Shown: positions 1 to 10,808 of the stretch, piece by piece
How positions within the stretch are numbered: the stretch's first letter is position 1
Layout: every line of letters begins with the position of its first letter
Assembly (NCBI GenBank): GCA_014905825.1
Contig: JACGCN010000019.1
Coordinates: forward strand, 868,001-932,000
DNA from: Lyophyllum atratum
Taxonomy: Eukaryota; Basidiomycota; Agaricomycetes; Agaricales; Lyophyllaceae
Direction of reading: 5' to 3'
DNA: 64,000 nt
Made by a program: the position numbers and the translations under genes
Notes under the pieces: model-generated
What the model was told of the DNA's origin: nothing
Seen by the model: only the letters and a program-made list of their open reading frames with translations
Databases searched by the model: none

Positions 1-241
1 ACCAATGTGGTGAAGGCGGCAGAGGGAGAATAATGGGGTGCTGAGGTGATCGATTAATGGTCTTGTCCGTGGTGTCGTGTAATGGTCATTCAGTGATGGC
101 ACAGTCATAAGATAAGAGGCCGTTAGGACGTCTAACAGCCGTGGTATAAGGAGTTCCGCGGGAACGTATTTCCCGCCTGGGCCCAGGTCGTCAAGTTGGG
201 GTTGGTATATGCTTGGATATGTCTGTAGAATCTCTGTGAGC

Positions 242-2408
242 TCATGCCACGTGAATCAAATCAAATAACGCCGACTTTTCAATATATTTTGACGTGGGAT
301 GTGACGGAGGATCACAAGTAATGCCGTTCTTCGTCCCTTGCCGCTGATATATTCGAACATAATCGATGTACATCTTCGAGGGGAATTTGAGGTTCTTGAA
401 ATCTTGCTTCTGGAAACCAGGCGCCATGCCCAAGTTCAGCACCAGGTACTGGAAGAAGTCAGTAGTCGGCTCAAATGATCAACGTTAGGCTTACCATCGG
501 TTCCTCAGGGATCAACCGCCCGCTGATCTGGCTTGTAGAATCGGGTCCGATGGTCGCAGAAGTTATGGTCCATGATTGGACACCAGTGCTATACCATGCG
601 ATGTAGCCTTGCTGCCTCTGGGCTTTGTTGAACCACCACTCGTATGCGTACGTAGCATAGCCCTGGCCGTTGTAGTTTTGATCCTCAGTGTACGTGACCG
701 CCGATACAGCCTGCTGGAACACGCCGCCCTTATATGTGTTCAAAGCGGTCTTGCTCGAATCAAATACAGTAGTAGCCGGCGAGGAGTCCACGTAGTTGTA
801 CTTGTAGTTGTAAGGCGCGCATTGGAAACTCTGGGATACCTGGCCTTGGAAGACGTCCATATCAATCTGCGCCTCGAGGATATCGATTTCAGGAACACCT
901 CGACCATCCGAGACCCTAGGGCCCGGGTGGTCAGAGCCAGGACATGTACATGCGGATAGGCGTTGACCAGGAAGAAAGCTGAGAGGTCCATCGCCTGGCG
1001 AGCCCGTAGCTGCTGCCGCAGGGACACCATCTTGTGTTGTTTGATTTGGGAATGTTCCAAGATCGCAGGTATCGTAGCTGTAGGGCCACATTCCTTCTGT
1101 GGTTGCACCGTAACCAGCTCTCCCCTAACAAGTGAGATGAGAAGAATACACAGGAGTAGAACAACAACCACGTACGAGATTGCCCATAGACCAAACACCG
1201 GGCCACAATCCTGGTACCTTTGGACTGCCTGGCAGGCTTACCGAAACCTCAACGTAGCCAGTGTTGAAACACAATTTGTTCCAGGATGTCATCATACCTG
1301 GAGAAGGAAGAAATCAGTAAAGAATGGCAAAGGTGGGGAGGGGCTCACCGCTCTTGAAATTGAGGTCATTGATAGTTTCTTCCGTCAGTGTAATCACCAG
1401 CTTCCCATCTTGCGTTGTTATGGCCTACGAATTAGTTAGCAAAAACAAGGGGGAACTTGAAGTGAAGCCAGCTTACGCTTGGATCATACCACTCCAGATC
1501 ACCGGTCGGCCTGGTAAGAGTAATGTTAATGAAACCAAAATTACAGAGAAACTCAGGACCTCACCAGTAATGTAGATCCGCAGCCTCCCAAAATGGATCA
1601 TCACCTGGGTAGAAAGTCCTTCCATCCACATTGAACTCGTCGCTGTACACAAGATTATACTTCTTCCCGTCCGAACCAGTGCGCGTGTAGGCAGAGCTTG
1701 GTGTATCCGGGTCTACTAGTTTTGGCAGACCAGGGAGGTCAGGAATCTGTCCAGTCCCATTAATTCCACCAAGATTGAACCCCGTGATTTTAGAAGGCAG
1801 ATGTGTGTAGTGCCATATTATCGGATACCCGGCGAAAAGGGTGATCAGGCCTACTCCAAGGACGACCAGAGCTCCCGCGTTCATCCAGCCACGGGCTGAA
1901 AATAGGGTGAATGAGTTATCGTCTCTGCCGCGTATTTCTGGATTGTGAAGTGCGTCGTCGAGGTCAGGATCCTTGTCCCACAGGTACTGCGGCACTGTAG
2001 AGGAGTTTTGCACAGGTCCTTTCTCCGGTCCCGGAAGCATAGACTGCTCGGACGGCGAAGAGCTGAATCTCGCGGCGTTGTAGACGCCAGCGTCCCGACC
2101 ATTGTCTGGATGATACTGCAGCTCGGTTAGAAAATGAAACAGAACCGCGAACGCACAGAACACACCGAATACGGCCCATAACCACCACCAATCGCCCCTG
2201 TAGCCACTCCCGCAGCAATTGCTCCTCGTCCCGTCTGTAAATTCTGTTGATGGCTACTGACAGAAGAAGTTCGAGGTGGTTGTGTTCGTGAAGTGTAAGC
2301 CGAGGCCGAGGGAGGATTTGCACCGGAACGTGGGCTCTGGGGAACGGCGGCGTACTCTTGAGGCAGTGCCTTTTGAGCACCTCGTCGAGGTCGCGGGGTA
2401 TGAGACAT
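242..2408 (-). CDS. KRE6/SKN1-type beta-1,6-glucan synthesis protein, GH16 fold
   Basis: Spliced gene read on the minus strand from the ATG at 2408 ([10 protein letters not shown]) to the TGA at 242. The N-terminus is a Ser/Pro/Arg-rich cytoplasmic tail. A single hydrophobic segment ([20 protein letters not shown]) follows at about residue 160-180, giving a type II membrane protein. The lumenal part is the SKN1 (PF03935)/GH16-like domain: [26 protein letters not shown], then the catalytic-type motif EIDILEAQ, then a C-terminal YVRIYQRQG strand. Introns are visible at about 2115-2165, 1440-1560, 1200-1300 and 440-495. Family members act in the ER/Golgi and are needed for cell-wall beta-1,6-glucan. 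Length and domain order look complete. Exact borders of the middle exons (about 1190-1560) were not all resolved. Confidence 0.93.
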
Positions 2409-3020
2409 GGTGAGAGGTGGTGGAGAAACGTGAGCAGCGGCATCTAAACTTGGTTGCCTCTGGCTTTCAGGTCATCTTTCTCACGCTTCCCGTCAAACTT
2501 CACTTTCACCTCCGTAGGAAGATTTTATCAAAACCCATCCCCGCCTTACCGCCAGCCTGAACCCTGAAAATCATACCAAAACTCGCTGGCGACATGCATT
2601 ATAATATATCGGCGCCCACCCTCAGGGCAAGCGACTATCACAAGTCTCACTACGACTTGCTGCGCTGGAACCTTGCGGGCAGCGGAATTCTATCTCCGTC
2701 TCCACATGGATTGTCACACTTCAAATTTTATACTTGATCATGCGACAAGTGACAGGCATGGAGTTGACTGCATCTTACCCAATGAAGTGAGCGCCCATCG
2801 CCTTATTGACATGGTGCATATCAGACCCACGGCTTCGAAGCATGTTTGACGGACGATAAGTCACCTTGTTTATGGCCTTGCATGTATTGCAGCTATCTAT
2901 ATAGAGCCCATGACGATCTAAAGAAGCGTGCAAAGCAAAGCATCTGAATCGTAGACGTCCTGCACTGATCGGCGAAGAAGGCATATGTTCTTGCAATATG
3001 AGAACGTCGCCAGCTAAGCC
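2409..3020. other. Intergenic: KRE6-like gene promoter
   Basis: Spacer between the stop of the short-chain dehydrogenase and the start of the KRE6-like gene, both on the minus strand. It should hold the KRE6-like promoter. I see no supported gene here. An AT-rich TATAATATAT run lies near 2591-2600, but I cannot tie it to a start. Confidence 0.5.
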
Positions 3021-4137
3021 TCAGACGGTGGCAGGATTGACGGCGACGTAGCCGCCGTCAATGATGATCTCCTGGCCATTCATATAACCTCCAGACGGCG
3101 ACGCGAGGTACACCACAGTACCCGCCATCTCTTGCCCACTGAGCAGGAATAGCTTCTCAGTGTCAAGGAACCCAAGAAGTAACCAGCCACTCACGTTCCC
3201 GCTCTTGCCGCCGGCACTGGCTGGACACCCTTCCCAATCTTATCAACCTCCTCCGGCTTGATATCGTCGTGCGTCATCTCTGACGCGTACACGCCAGGCG
3301 CGATCGCGTTGACGCGGATGTCCACTTTCTTGAGCGCGAACTCGGTCGCGAGCATCTTCGTTAGGTGCGACGCTGCAGCCTTGGCGCTGTTGTAGGCGAA
3401 CTGCGTGACAATTGTAGGTCTCGCAAGCCTTGCACAGGGAGGGGCAAAACTCACGTGTTCCTGCGCGACCTTAATGACGCCGCTGATGCTGGTGATGTTT
3501 ATGACCACAGACGAGTACCCCGCGCTATCTTTAGAGCCCTTATCGAGAAGCCCCATGAACGCGGTAGTCACAAAGAAAACGGAGAAGGTGTTGATCTTGT
3601 ATAAATCCGCCCATTGGTCGAAGGTCTCGTTATCAAACAACGCCCGCCCAAGCGTTTCTGCGTCCTTGAGCTGGGGTGCAGAGGGGTCACCAAGGAATGG
3701 CGATGTTGGTCCGACTTGGCCTGCGCTTGAATGGGGGTTGTTCGTCAGTACATACTGACGCCCCATGTTGAGACTCGCAGAACGAACTTGTTGACCAAAA
3801 TGTGTATCTTCCCCTCCTTCTCTTCAATGAACTTCTTTCCCTCAAGGATGCTATGCTTATCGGTGACGTCCATCGCTAACCTGCCCAAGTAAGTTGGTTA
3901 CATAGTACTTGGCAAGCCTAGAAAACCAACATACGGGATGATTGTGCCCCCCTCCTTTTCCTCATTCCACGACCCAGCGACCTTCTGCAGGACATCTACG
4001 CGCCGTCCCGTGATGTACACCTTAGCGCCGCTTGCGGCGAGCCCCTGTGCGATGATGAGTCCAATGCCCGTCCCGCCACCAGTCACGACGGCGACTCGTC
4101 CAGATAGGTCGTACATAGCGTGCGGTTGGAAAGACAT
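3021..4137 (-). CDS. Short-chain dehydrogenase/reductase (classical SDR)
   Basis: NAD(P)-dependent oxidoreductase of the classical SDR family, substrate unknown. It starts at the ATG at 4137 (MSFQPHAMYDLSGR) and stops at 3021-3023 (GGYVAVNPATV). The cofactor motif TGGGTGIG is at about residues 18-25. An intron splits the NNAG motif; joining across it gives ILVNNAGQVGP. The catalytic pair is visible as YNSAKAAASH, and the PG motif as NAIAPGVYASEM. The C-terminus (GQEMAGTVVYLASPSGGYMNGQEIIIDGG) is typical of the family. At least four introns of about 50-65 bp are present, for example after VAQEH and before EKLFLLSG. It is the last host gene before the left end of the transposon. Confidence 0.93.
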
Positions 4138-4493
4138 GGATGGGGTATCAGATCGATATAGAAATGAGTTGCAGATCAGTCGATGCAAATGTACAGAGCG
4201 GATGTGCCGCCTGAAAGCATCTTGAGGTTTATCTGGAAACGGCCCGCTCGGATCTGTCGTTTGAGTTTGAGTTGTCGGGTTGGCTGTCCGACCGTGACGT
4301 CGGACCGTTGATAGTGCGGGGTAAAAATATCTGGGCGGTGGTATTACAGACTTAGTGGGATACCGTGACGGAGACATACATGTTATGGAAGTATATACAG
4401 TACTTACGACGCTAAAGGCAGTTATTCAGTGGGCTCAGTCAGTGACAGAGATGCCTCGATTCATGGAGGAGAAAGCTATTTGCGGGGTTAGGC
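4138..4493. other. Intergenic: SDR promoter up to transposon edge
   Basis: Promoter-side sequence of the short-chain dehydrogenase, running up to the GGGGTTACG direct repeat at 4494-4502. No gene is seen. A minus-strand open frame continues upstream of the chosen ATG to 4377, but it has no recognisable content. The start at 4137 gives the normal SDR N-terminus. Confidence 0.5.
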
Positions 4494-4502
4494 GGGGTTA
4501 CG
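4494..4502 (+). repeat. Candidate left target-site duplication of the KDZ element
   Basis: GGGGTTACG here is repeated exactly at 27763-27771. It abuts the two imperfect terminal inverted repeats. An 8-bp version (GGGTTACG) would fit the 8-bp duplications I recall for the Zisupton group. A 9-bp match could occasionally occur by chance, so the call rests on its symmetric position. Confidence 0.55.
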
Positions 4503-4532
4503 GGGGTAGGTAAGCAAGAGCCGGTCAATGAG

Positions 4533-4620
4533 ACACCCGTGACCAGTCATGAAAACACCAGTGGCGGGTCATGAAAACACCCTTGACATGTCAAGAGATG
4601 TCAATATGGCGTGTGTCTGC
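4533..4620 (+). repeat. Left terminal inverted repeat of KDZ element
   Basis: Contains ACACCCGTG and two copies of a motif close to GTCATGAAAACACC(A)GTGGC, then ATATGGCG. The same blocks in the same order are read on the complementary strand at 27660-27735. The match is imperfect, with gaps. It marks the left end of the large element. Confidence 0.6.
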
Positions 4621-4736
4621 CAAAAAACACTGTATATTTAAAACCAGACGTGAACCTTCATTGATTTTGGATTCGGACTGCCATATTTCTCATGCAAGCA
4701 AGTCTGTGCCCATGTCGATTGATCAGTGATTTCGGC

Positions 4737-5472
4737 ACCCACATAGGCCCCCGGAAGCTCCCCTGAAAGCAAGCCCGGGCAAAACCCAAAAATCGGGTCT
4801 CAAATCCGCGAAGTTCAAGGTCCCAAATCCGCTAAATCGGATAGAGCTCTACACGTAATGGCCTAAAAAGGAAATTTTCTTGTTTCTTTTATTTTTTCTT
4901 CTCGGCTCGCCGTAAGCTCGCCAGCAGCATCAATGGTATGGTATGGATAGATAATACGGAATCTGCATATAGGACAGGTTTATGGATACAAGATACTCTA
5001 GATTTTATGAGATGATTTCGCGGCTGGGATACGAATTTTTAATAGTACTGGTGCCTTTGAGACGACCTCCTGAACATTGTTGGAACGCATTCCACTGAGA
5101 GGCCGCAAGAGGTCACAGGTGTGATTGACTTGTAAATATGACCATCTCGAAGAAGACTGGCACGACCAAGATGAAAAAGTACGTGGTCCAGGTCAATGGG
5201 CGCGTGTTGTCTGCTTCTTCTAGACTGCATGTATCTATTTATTAATATTTCGAACGTTCGACGAAGGATGTATGTACCATCAAAAAAAATCGATGCCAAT
5301 TTTCGAAAATTTCCTCGAGATGAGTCTCAAATCCGCGAAATAGCGGACAAAGGTAGCGTCCCCCAGAGCCTCAAATCCGCTAAATAAGGACAGAGTTTGA
5401 CCGATTTTTCGCCCTGAAATCCGCTATTTTGAGGGCTTGCTTTCAGGGGAGCTTCCGGGGGCCTACCCACAT
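4737..5472. mobile_element. Nested 720-bp non-autonomous TIR element with 8-bp TSD
   Basis: Element 4745-5464 is flanked by the perfect direct repeat ACCCACAT (4737-4744 and 5465-5472). Both ends carry a nearly perfect inverted repeat of about 30 bp starting AGGCCCCCGGAAGCTCCCC. Five copies of a CAAATCCGC-like motif lie near the ends (about 4800, 4825, 5328, 5369, 5419). No coding region is seen. An 8-bp duplication and short TIRs fit hAT-like or KDZ-like non-autonomous elements; I cannot decide which. It sits inside the left repeat array, because the GCCATATTT repeat is seen on both of its sides. It is therefore younger than the array. Confidence 0.85.
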
Positions 5473-6960
5473 GCTATATTTGCTCTTACCAGGAACTATG
5501 GCAACTTACTGCCATATTTCTTGGAGCTCGCTATTATGGCAGCTTGCAGCCATAGTCAACTGACACAGAAGTTGTGGTGGCTATCTGCCATATCATCCTC
5601 GGCCAGAATTTATGGCGATCTCCTGCTGAATTTTTCCTTCTGGCGACCCTCTGCCATATTTGCATGAGCCACCAATTATGGTGTCTCTACGCTATATTTC
5701 CTCCGGCCAGGATTTATGGCAATCTCCTGCTACATTCTACGTTATTGCAACCCTCTGCCATATTTTCCCGGACCACCCAGTATGGTCTCTCTCTGCCATA
5801 TTTCCTTGCTTCAGCATTTATAGCAATCTCCTGCTAGATTTTTCTTTATGGTGACCCTATGCTGTATTTGCTGACTTTCCATCATATCTCCTTGTACCAG
5901 ACTTTATGGCAATCGTCTGCTAGATTATGCCTTATGGCGACCCTCTGCCATATTTCTTTGAGCCACCAATTCTGGTCTCTATCTGCCATATTTCCTCTGG
6001 CCAGGATTTATGGCAATTTCCTGCTGAACTTTTCTTTATGGCGACCTTCTGCTATATTTGTATGAGCCACCAATTGTGGTGTCTCTCCGCTATATTTCCT
6101 TGCTTCACAATTTATGGTAATCTCTTGCTGAATTTTTCTTTATGGCGACCGTATGCCATATTTGCTGACTTTCCATCATATCTCCTTGTACCAGACTTTA
6201 TGGCAATCGTCTGCTAGATTATGCCTTATGGCGACCCTCTGCCATATTTCTTTGAGCCACCAATTCTGGTGTCTCTCCACTATATTTCCTCCGGCCAGAA
6301 TTTATGGCAATCTCCTGCTAGATTCTCCCTCATGGCGACCCTCTGCCATATTTTCCTGGGACACCAAGTATGGTCTCCCTCTGCCATATTTCCTTGCTTC
6401 AGCATTTATAGCAATCTCCTGCTGGATTTTACTTTATGGCGACCCTCTGCCATATTTGCTGACTGTCCGTCATATCTCCTTGTACCAGACTTTATGGCAA
6501 TCTTCTGCTAAATTATGCTTTATGGCGACCCTCCGCCATATTTCTCTGAGCCACCAATTCTGGTCTCTATCTGCCATATTTCTTTCCACCAGAATGTATG
6601 GCGATTTCCTGCCGAACTTTTCTTTATGGTGACCCTCCGCCATATTTCTCCGAGCCACCAATTCTGGTCTCTATCTGCCATATTTCTTTCCACTATAATT
6701 TATGGTGATTTCCTGCTGAACTTTTCTTTATGGCGACCTTCCGCCATATTTGTATGAGCCACCAATTATGGTGTCTCTGCACTATATTTCCTTGCTTCAG
6801 AATTTATGGCATTCTCCTGCTACATTCTCCCTCGTGGCAACCCTCTCCTATATTTTCCTGGGCCACCAAGTACGGTTTCCCTCTGCCATATTTCCTTGAG
6901 CCACCATGTATGGTGTCTTTCTGCCATATTTCCCTAAGCTATCAAATATGGGAACAATCT
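5473..6960. repeat. Left subterminal repeat array (GCCATAT/TATGGC family)
   Basis: About 1.5 kb of degenerate repeats built from two units: one like CTGCCATATTTCCT followed by a TTTATGGCAATCTCCTGCT block and TATGGCGACC, and one like GAGCCACCAATTATGG. Inverted TATGGC...GCCATA pairs recur every 20-65 bp. A higher-order unit of about 290 bp is visible: the block near 5848-5960 recurs near 6140-6250 and again near 6430-6545. The same family appears at 7640-7940 and at the right end of the element. It probably contains transposase binding sites. Long open frames cross it on the plus strand, but they only translate the repeat. Confidence 0.8.
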
Positions 6961-7000
6961 ATCCTCAATCATTTTTTCAGGCCTCATATCGCACGACTGC

Positions 7001-7542
7001 ATGACTACACACAAGAAACTGCAAGCTGCAGCACATGGCAAGAGTGAGTTGTATTCATATTCTTCTTTTAGACACAGGATAACCCAGTATATCTCGATGC
7101 AGGCCAATCATCTACCAGCTCTTTACCCACGGATGATGGGCTGGCCGTGGTTGAAGGCGCCTTCGGGCTGCACTCGGAGCCCAAATGCCAATATTGTCCC
7201 CCTGTGCGGCCATGGTTTGCGAATGGATGGCATTCTTTCCCAGTGCTCAAGTTGGAGCGTCAGATGAAGGACTCGAAGGAGCGTGTGATGCTGTACACCT
7301 CACCATCAGGATGGCGGCACGTAGTTTGTCGGGCATGTGTTCAAGGAGCGGCAGACGATATTCGGGCGGCGCGAGCAAGGGCATGGCACTATGCCTGGGA
7401 CGATGAGATGTCACTGGTGGACCTGCCTTCACCACGAGATTGTGTGAAGAAGGGGTGGGAAGAGGGCAGTGTTGAGGGATTAGGAGAGGGTTCAAAGCGG
7501 CAGGACAATTCAAACGCATGGGGTGAGGATGATACCAATTGA
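7001..7542 (+). CDS. Small two-exon unknown protein with CxxC pairs
   Basis: The ATG at 7001 opens exon 1 (MTTHKKLQAAAHGK). An intron at 7044-7102 (GTGAGT...GCAG) joins it to exon 2, giving about 160 residues ending GEDDTN at 7542. Two CxxC pairs are present: KCQYCPP near residue 38 and VVCRACVQG near residue 80. These could bind one zinc ion. The C-terminal third is acidic and hydrophilic. The gene lies between two repeat arrays inside the KDZ element. I do not recognise the family. The splice keeps the frame open throughout, which supports a real gene. Confidence 0.5.
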
Positions 7543-8191
7543 TTGATACCAACTTGAACTTGTATGCGCCTAACTGGTTGTGCAATGAAAGTTGACTTTC
7601 CCCGGAGCAACTGCCTACTCTTCGCCATATCACCTCATGCCGGAGTTTATGGTGCTCAATTTCCATTTATAGTGACCCTTTGCCCTTTTTCCACACACCA
7701 GCAATTATGGCGACTCTCTGCCATTTTTCCTCGTGCCAGCAATTATTGCGACTCTCTGCCATTTTTCCTCGTGCCAGCAATTATTGCGACTCTCTGCCAT
7801 TTTTCCTCATGCCAGCAATTATTGCGACTCTCTGCTATTTTTCCTTGTGCTAGCGATTATGGCGAATCTCAGCCGTTTTTCCTCGCTGCAATTATAGCAA
7901 CTTTCTGCCATCTTTGCTTGTGCCAGCGGTTATGGCCATCTCTTACTTGATTTCTCATTACGGTCTTCTTGGCCCAATACTGATTGATGACAATGTCTTC
8001 TCACTCAGCTAGCTCCATTTAGACTAAACCAATTGACCGGTATATGTACCTCATGCACTACTTTGATTCCGCTTCCAAAGCTATTGCTCATACCCTGAGT
8101 TGTGAAATTCTTCTCCCAACAGCTCACTCAAAGGTAAGACAAGGCCTGCTCATTTATTGCTGAAAAGGTTTGACCCTGAATATTGCCAGAT
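7543..8191. repeat. Second repeat block with 38-bp tandem units, then unassigned DNA
   Basis: From about 7640 to 7940 the GCCATAT family continues as 38-bp tandem units (GCCATTTTTCCTCGTGCCAG plus AATTATTGCGACTCTCT). About five copies are readable, three of them almost identical. The rest, about 7950-8190, may hold an upstream exon of the next small gene: a GTAAGAC donor and TTGCCAG acceptor are seen near 8133-8188. I could not define a coding start there. Confidence 0.6.
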
Positions 8192-8490
8192 ATGTACAAC
8201 ACTGAGTACGAGCCGGCTGCCGATGAATGGTATTTGATTCTCCAAGGCCTGTCTCCAACACACCGTAAGTGTGATGCCTGTTTATCCTTTCCATGTTCAC
8301 GACCTGTATCTTGGATACATTAGAGTTTTGGTGCAAGAAAAAGGGGACCATCGTACATCTGTATGATGCTGTTCATCCCCAACAACCATATGTCCTCCGG
8401 AGACTCATGGTTCGTCGAGACCCACCTCAATTTGAGGCTCGACTGTATACTATAAACTGCTTCCCCATTCAAACCGTTTCAAAGCAGTAG
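8192..8490 (+). CDS. Short unknown protein, two exons (possibly 3' end of a longer gene)
   Basis: The ATG at 8192 (MYNTEYEPAADEWY) is followed by an intron at 8265-8323 (GTAAGT...TTAG). The second exon runs to the TAG at 8490, giving about 79 residues including FWCKKKGTIVHLYDA. A splice acceptor directly upstream (TTGCCAG) suggests an earlier exon, so this may be a C-terminal part. No family recognised. It lies inside the KDZ element. Confidence 0.3.
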
Positions 8491-8825
8491 ATGTATAGTA
8501 TTCCACAGATGTTATAATCCAAGCCGTTTGGTACAAAATGCAGTAGCACTAGTAATAGCAGGTGTACGTATGTCTATTTGACACAAGCTATTGCAAGCCG
8601 CTGTTGCTGACTGGTATTGCATGGCAACAACCGCACTTGGGTCCTGCAAGGTAGGCGTTCAAGCCTTCATGGTGGGTGACTTCTTTTACCTTACCAATTG
8701 TTTTGTTCAAGTTCTGGCCCCTGCTGGCCATATTATGATTCTTGGACTGCCGCTTCCGATGAGTCTTGCACATAGCATTCAACCTATGTTTTAATTTGAG
8801 CGCTCAATTCTACAATCGACAAGAC
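8491..8825. other. Unassigned stretch inside the element
   Basis: No convincing gene seen. The plus strand has a weak open frame at about 8591-8794 and the minus strand a similar one. Neither has recognisable content or clear splice sites. Confidence 0.3.
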
Positions 8826-10808
8826 CTATTGAAGAGTTGGGTCAATGCCAATGCTACCCGCATCTCCTTGCTGCATCAAAACCACCATATCCTCTGGTCC
8901 CATTGCCGGCCCACCCAAAGCCATATTTAACTCCCGAAGGTTTCCCAAGAGGACTGGAATCGAGTCCCGCAAATTTTTTCTCTGATGCTCGAGCCCGCTA
9001 AAGTTTGGAAACTCCGCACTTTCATCCACGTCCGTGTCCCCTGGTCCTGTGTACAGCTTATCCAGTGTCAAGCCAGTGTAGTTCCGAAATGCGTTCACGA
9101 TAAACATTCGGGCTCGTGGCTCAAACATCTGCGAGCTCATACCCTCCCATATCGGAGCCATGTCAGGCCTGTTTGGTGATGCAAACATAACCTTCCATGT
9201 CTTCCAAAAAATAAAATCCATCAACGCAACATCCATCTCACATCCGCAGTGGAGGAGGCCAGGCGCAGGTGGAGGTGGGTCGGGGTTTGTCTTTGACTTC
9301 GTCACCCTTGGACCTGGGGTACCAGATAGCAAGTAAGGGCCGTTGGGCTTCCCCTCCGTCTTGGTCTTATGGTGATAAAGGCATTGAGAGTTTCCATGAG
9401 TCGTGGTGAGGATGTGGAGTGCCAGCTTCCGAGATATTGTAGCAGCCTCTGGCAGCAGCTCCTGGTTCTCGCGTATCATCCTTCGATATGTTCCGGACAC
9501 AACAGTTTTATCTTGGCCCAGGAATGCACGGAATTCACGTCGCACAACACCTGTATTATAGATCAGAAACCCGCTGAACTTCGAATTGGAATTTGGCGCA
9601 CCAGGTAGCTTGTCCCTCTCCTCATCAGATAACTCCTCATATGTGTTTCCAGGACGATCTACAACCACAAAGAATTGAGCAAATGAATTCAATGCTACAT
9701 GATGATTCATGCTCACCGATCTTTTCCATTATCGCCTTCTTCTTTTTCTTTGGCTTCGTCTTGGATGGTTTCTGTACCGTATCAATGATTTCTTCCTGCT
9801 TCTGCTCTTCTTCTGGGAGATCCGGCATTGCCAGCAGATTTGCCTTTGGCTCTGCCACAGCCTCAGTGCGACTCTCGACCTCACTCTCTCCACCAACCAT
9901 TTCCTTTCCATCGACCTGGACCTCGCTCTTCCCTGGTGGGCTATCATCCTGACCTGTAGCCATGCTCTTGCCATCACCCATGATCAAACTCTCCCTGCCA
10001 GTCATCTCCTCCCCGTCGACCTGGATTTTGCCCTCCCCAGGCAAGCTAGCAGCCATACTCCCACCATCACCCATGATCAAACACTCCCCACCAGCCGTCT
10101 CCTCCCCATCAACTTGGAGCTTGCCCTCCCCAGGTGAGCTAGCAGCCATACTCCCGCCATCACCCATGATCAAACTCTTCCCACCAGCCATCTCCTCCCC
10201 GTCGACCTGGATTTTGTCCTCCCCCGGCAAGTCCTTTTCAACGGAGTTCTCATCAGTCTCTCCATCTCCATGCATAGCCATATACTCATTCACAGCTCCT
10301 ACACCCAGATCCATGACGCCATCCACGAGCGGTTCTGAAATTGCACTCTGATTGCCTGTCATGCCTGCATTGTCAGCTGAGGCGGCGGCGTCCGGAAGCT
10401 CTTGATAGCTACTGCTCGGCGACGATAGCGGACTACTCTGATATCCGCCATGTTTAAAGTCCAGGTCGACTTTGCCCTTTTTAGACTCTGGCTCCTTCCC
10501 GCTGGGTGCACCACGCTTTTCCCCAGTGTTTGCATTCTTCTCGGCCAGCAGGGATGCCAATTTCTCTTTTGACTGACGGAGTGCCTCCTGAGCACGCCCC
10601 AAGAGGTTTCTTGCCTTGGTTTGTTGGCCTAAAATTCTATTCAACATTCATCCAATAATAGTCCGATTTCTGGCATACCTTTAGCAGGCCCCTTTGGGTC
10701 CTTAGGGCCATTAGATACAAGGTTGTCGTATTTTGCCCGCGCCACAGATACATTCGTCTCAAGTCCCACAATTTTGAACTGCATTTTTTCAACCTCTATC
10801 TGGGTCAT
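8826..10808 (-). CDS. Unknown cargo protein: coiled coil, acidic tandem repeats, conserved C-terminal part
   Basis: Read from the ATG at 10808 (MTQIEVEKMQFKIVG) to the TAG at 8826. Two introns are clear: about 10637-10677 (before ILGQQTKARNLL) and about 9660-9716 (GTGAGC...TTGTAG, joining MEKI to DRPGNTYEE). Domains in order: a coiled coil with heptad-like EALRQSKEKLASLLAEK; a low-complexity linker; about four tandem repeats of a 25-26-residue unit related to GEGKIQVDGEEMAGG plus LIMGDGGSMAAS; a Lys-rich segment (KTKPKKKKKA); and a roughly 290-residue C-terminal region with no motif I know (LSDEERDKLPGAP, MDFIFWKTWKVMFA, LRELNMALGG). An additional 5' exon is possible. Sits in the KDZ element; role unknown. 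Confidence 0.6.
9905..10245 (-). repeat. Coding tandem repeat, unit about 75-80 bp
   Basis: In-frame repeats inside the preceding gene, encoding units related to GEGKIQVDGEEMAGG and LIMGDGGSMAAS. Four copies are readable. They are highly similar at DNA level near 10010-10230, which suggests recent expansion or homogenisation. Confidence 0.75.

Noticed and set aside
5437..6757. Chain of long plus-strand open frames (up to 159 codons) in the left array
   Set aside because: They translate the repeat unit itself, in more than one frame, and show no domain. The openness follows from the repeat lacking stops.
5473..7940. CRISPR-like appearance of regularly spaced repeats
   Set aside because: Eukaryotic context. 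Units are degenerate and spacers are themselves repeated, which does not fit a CRISPR array.
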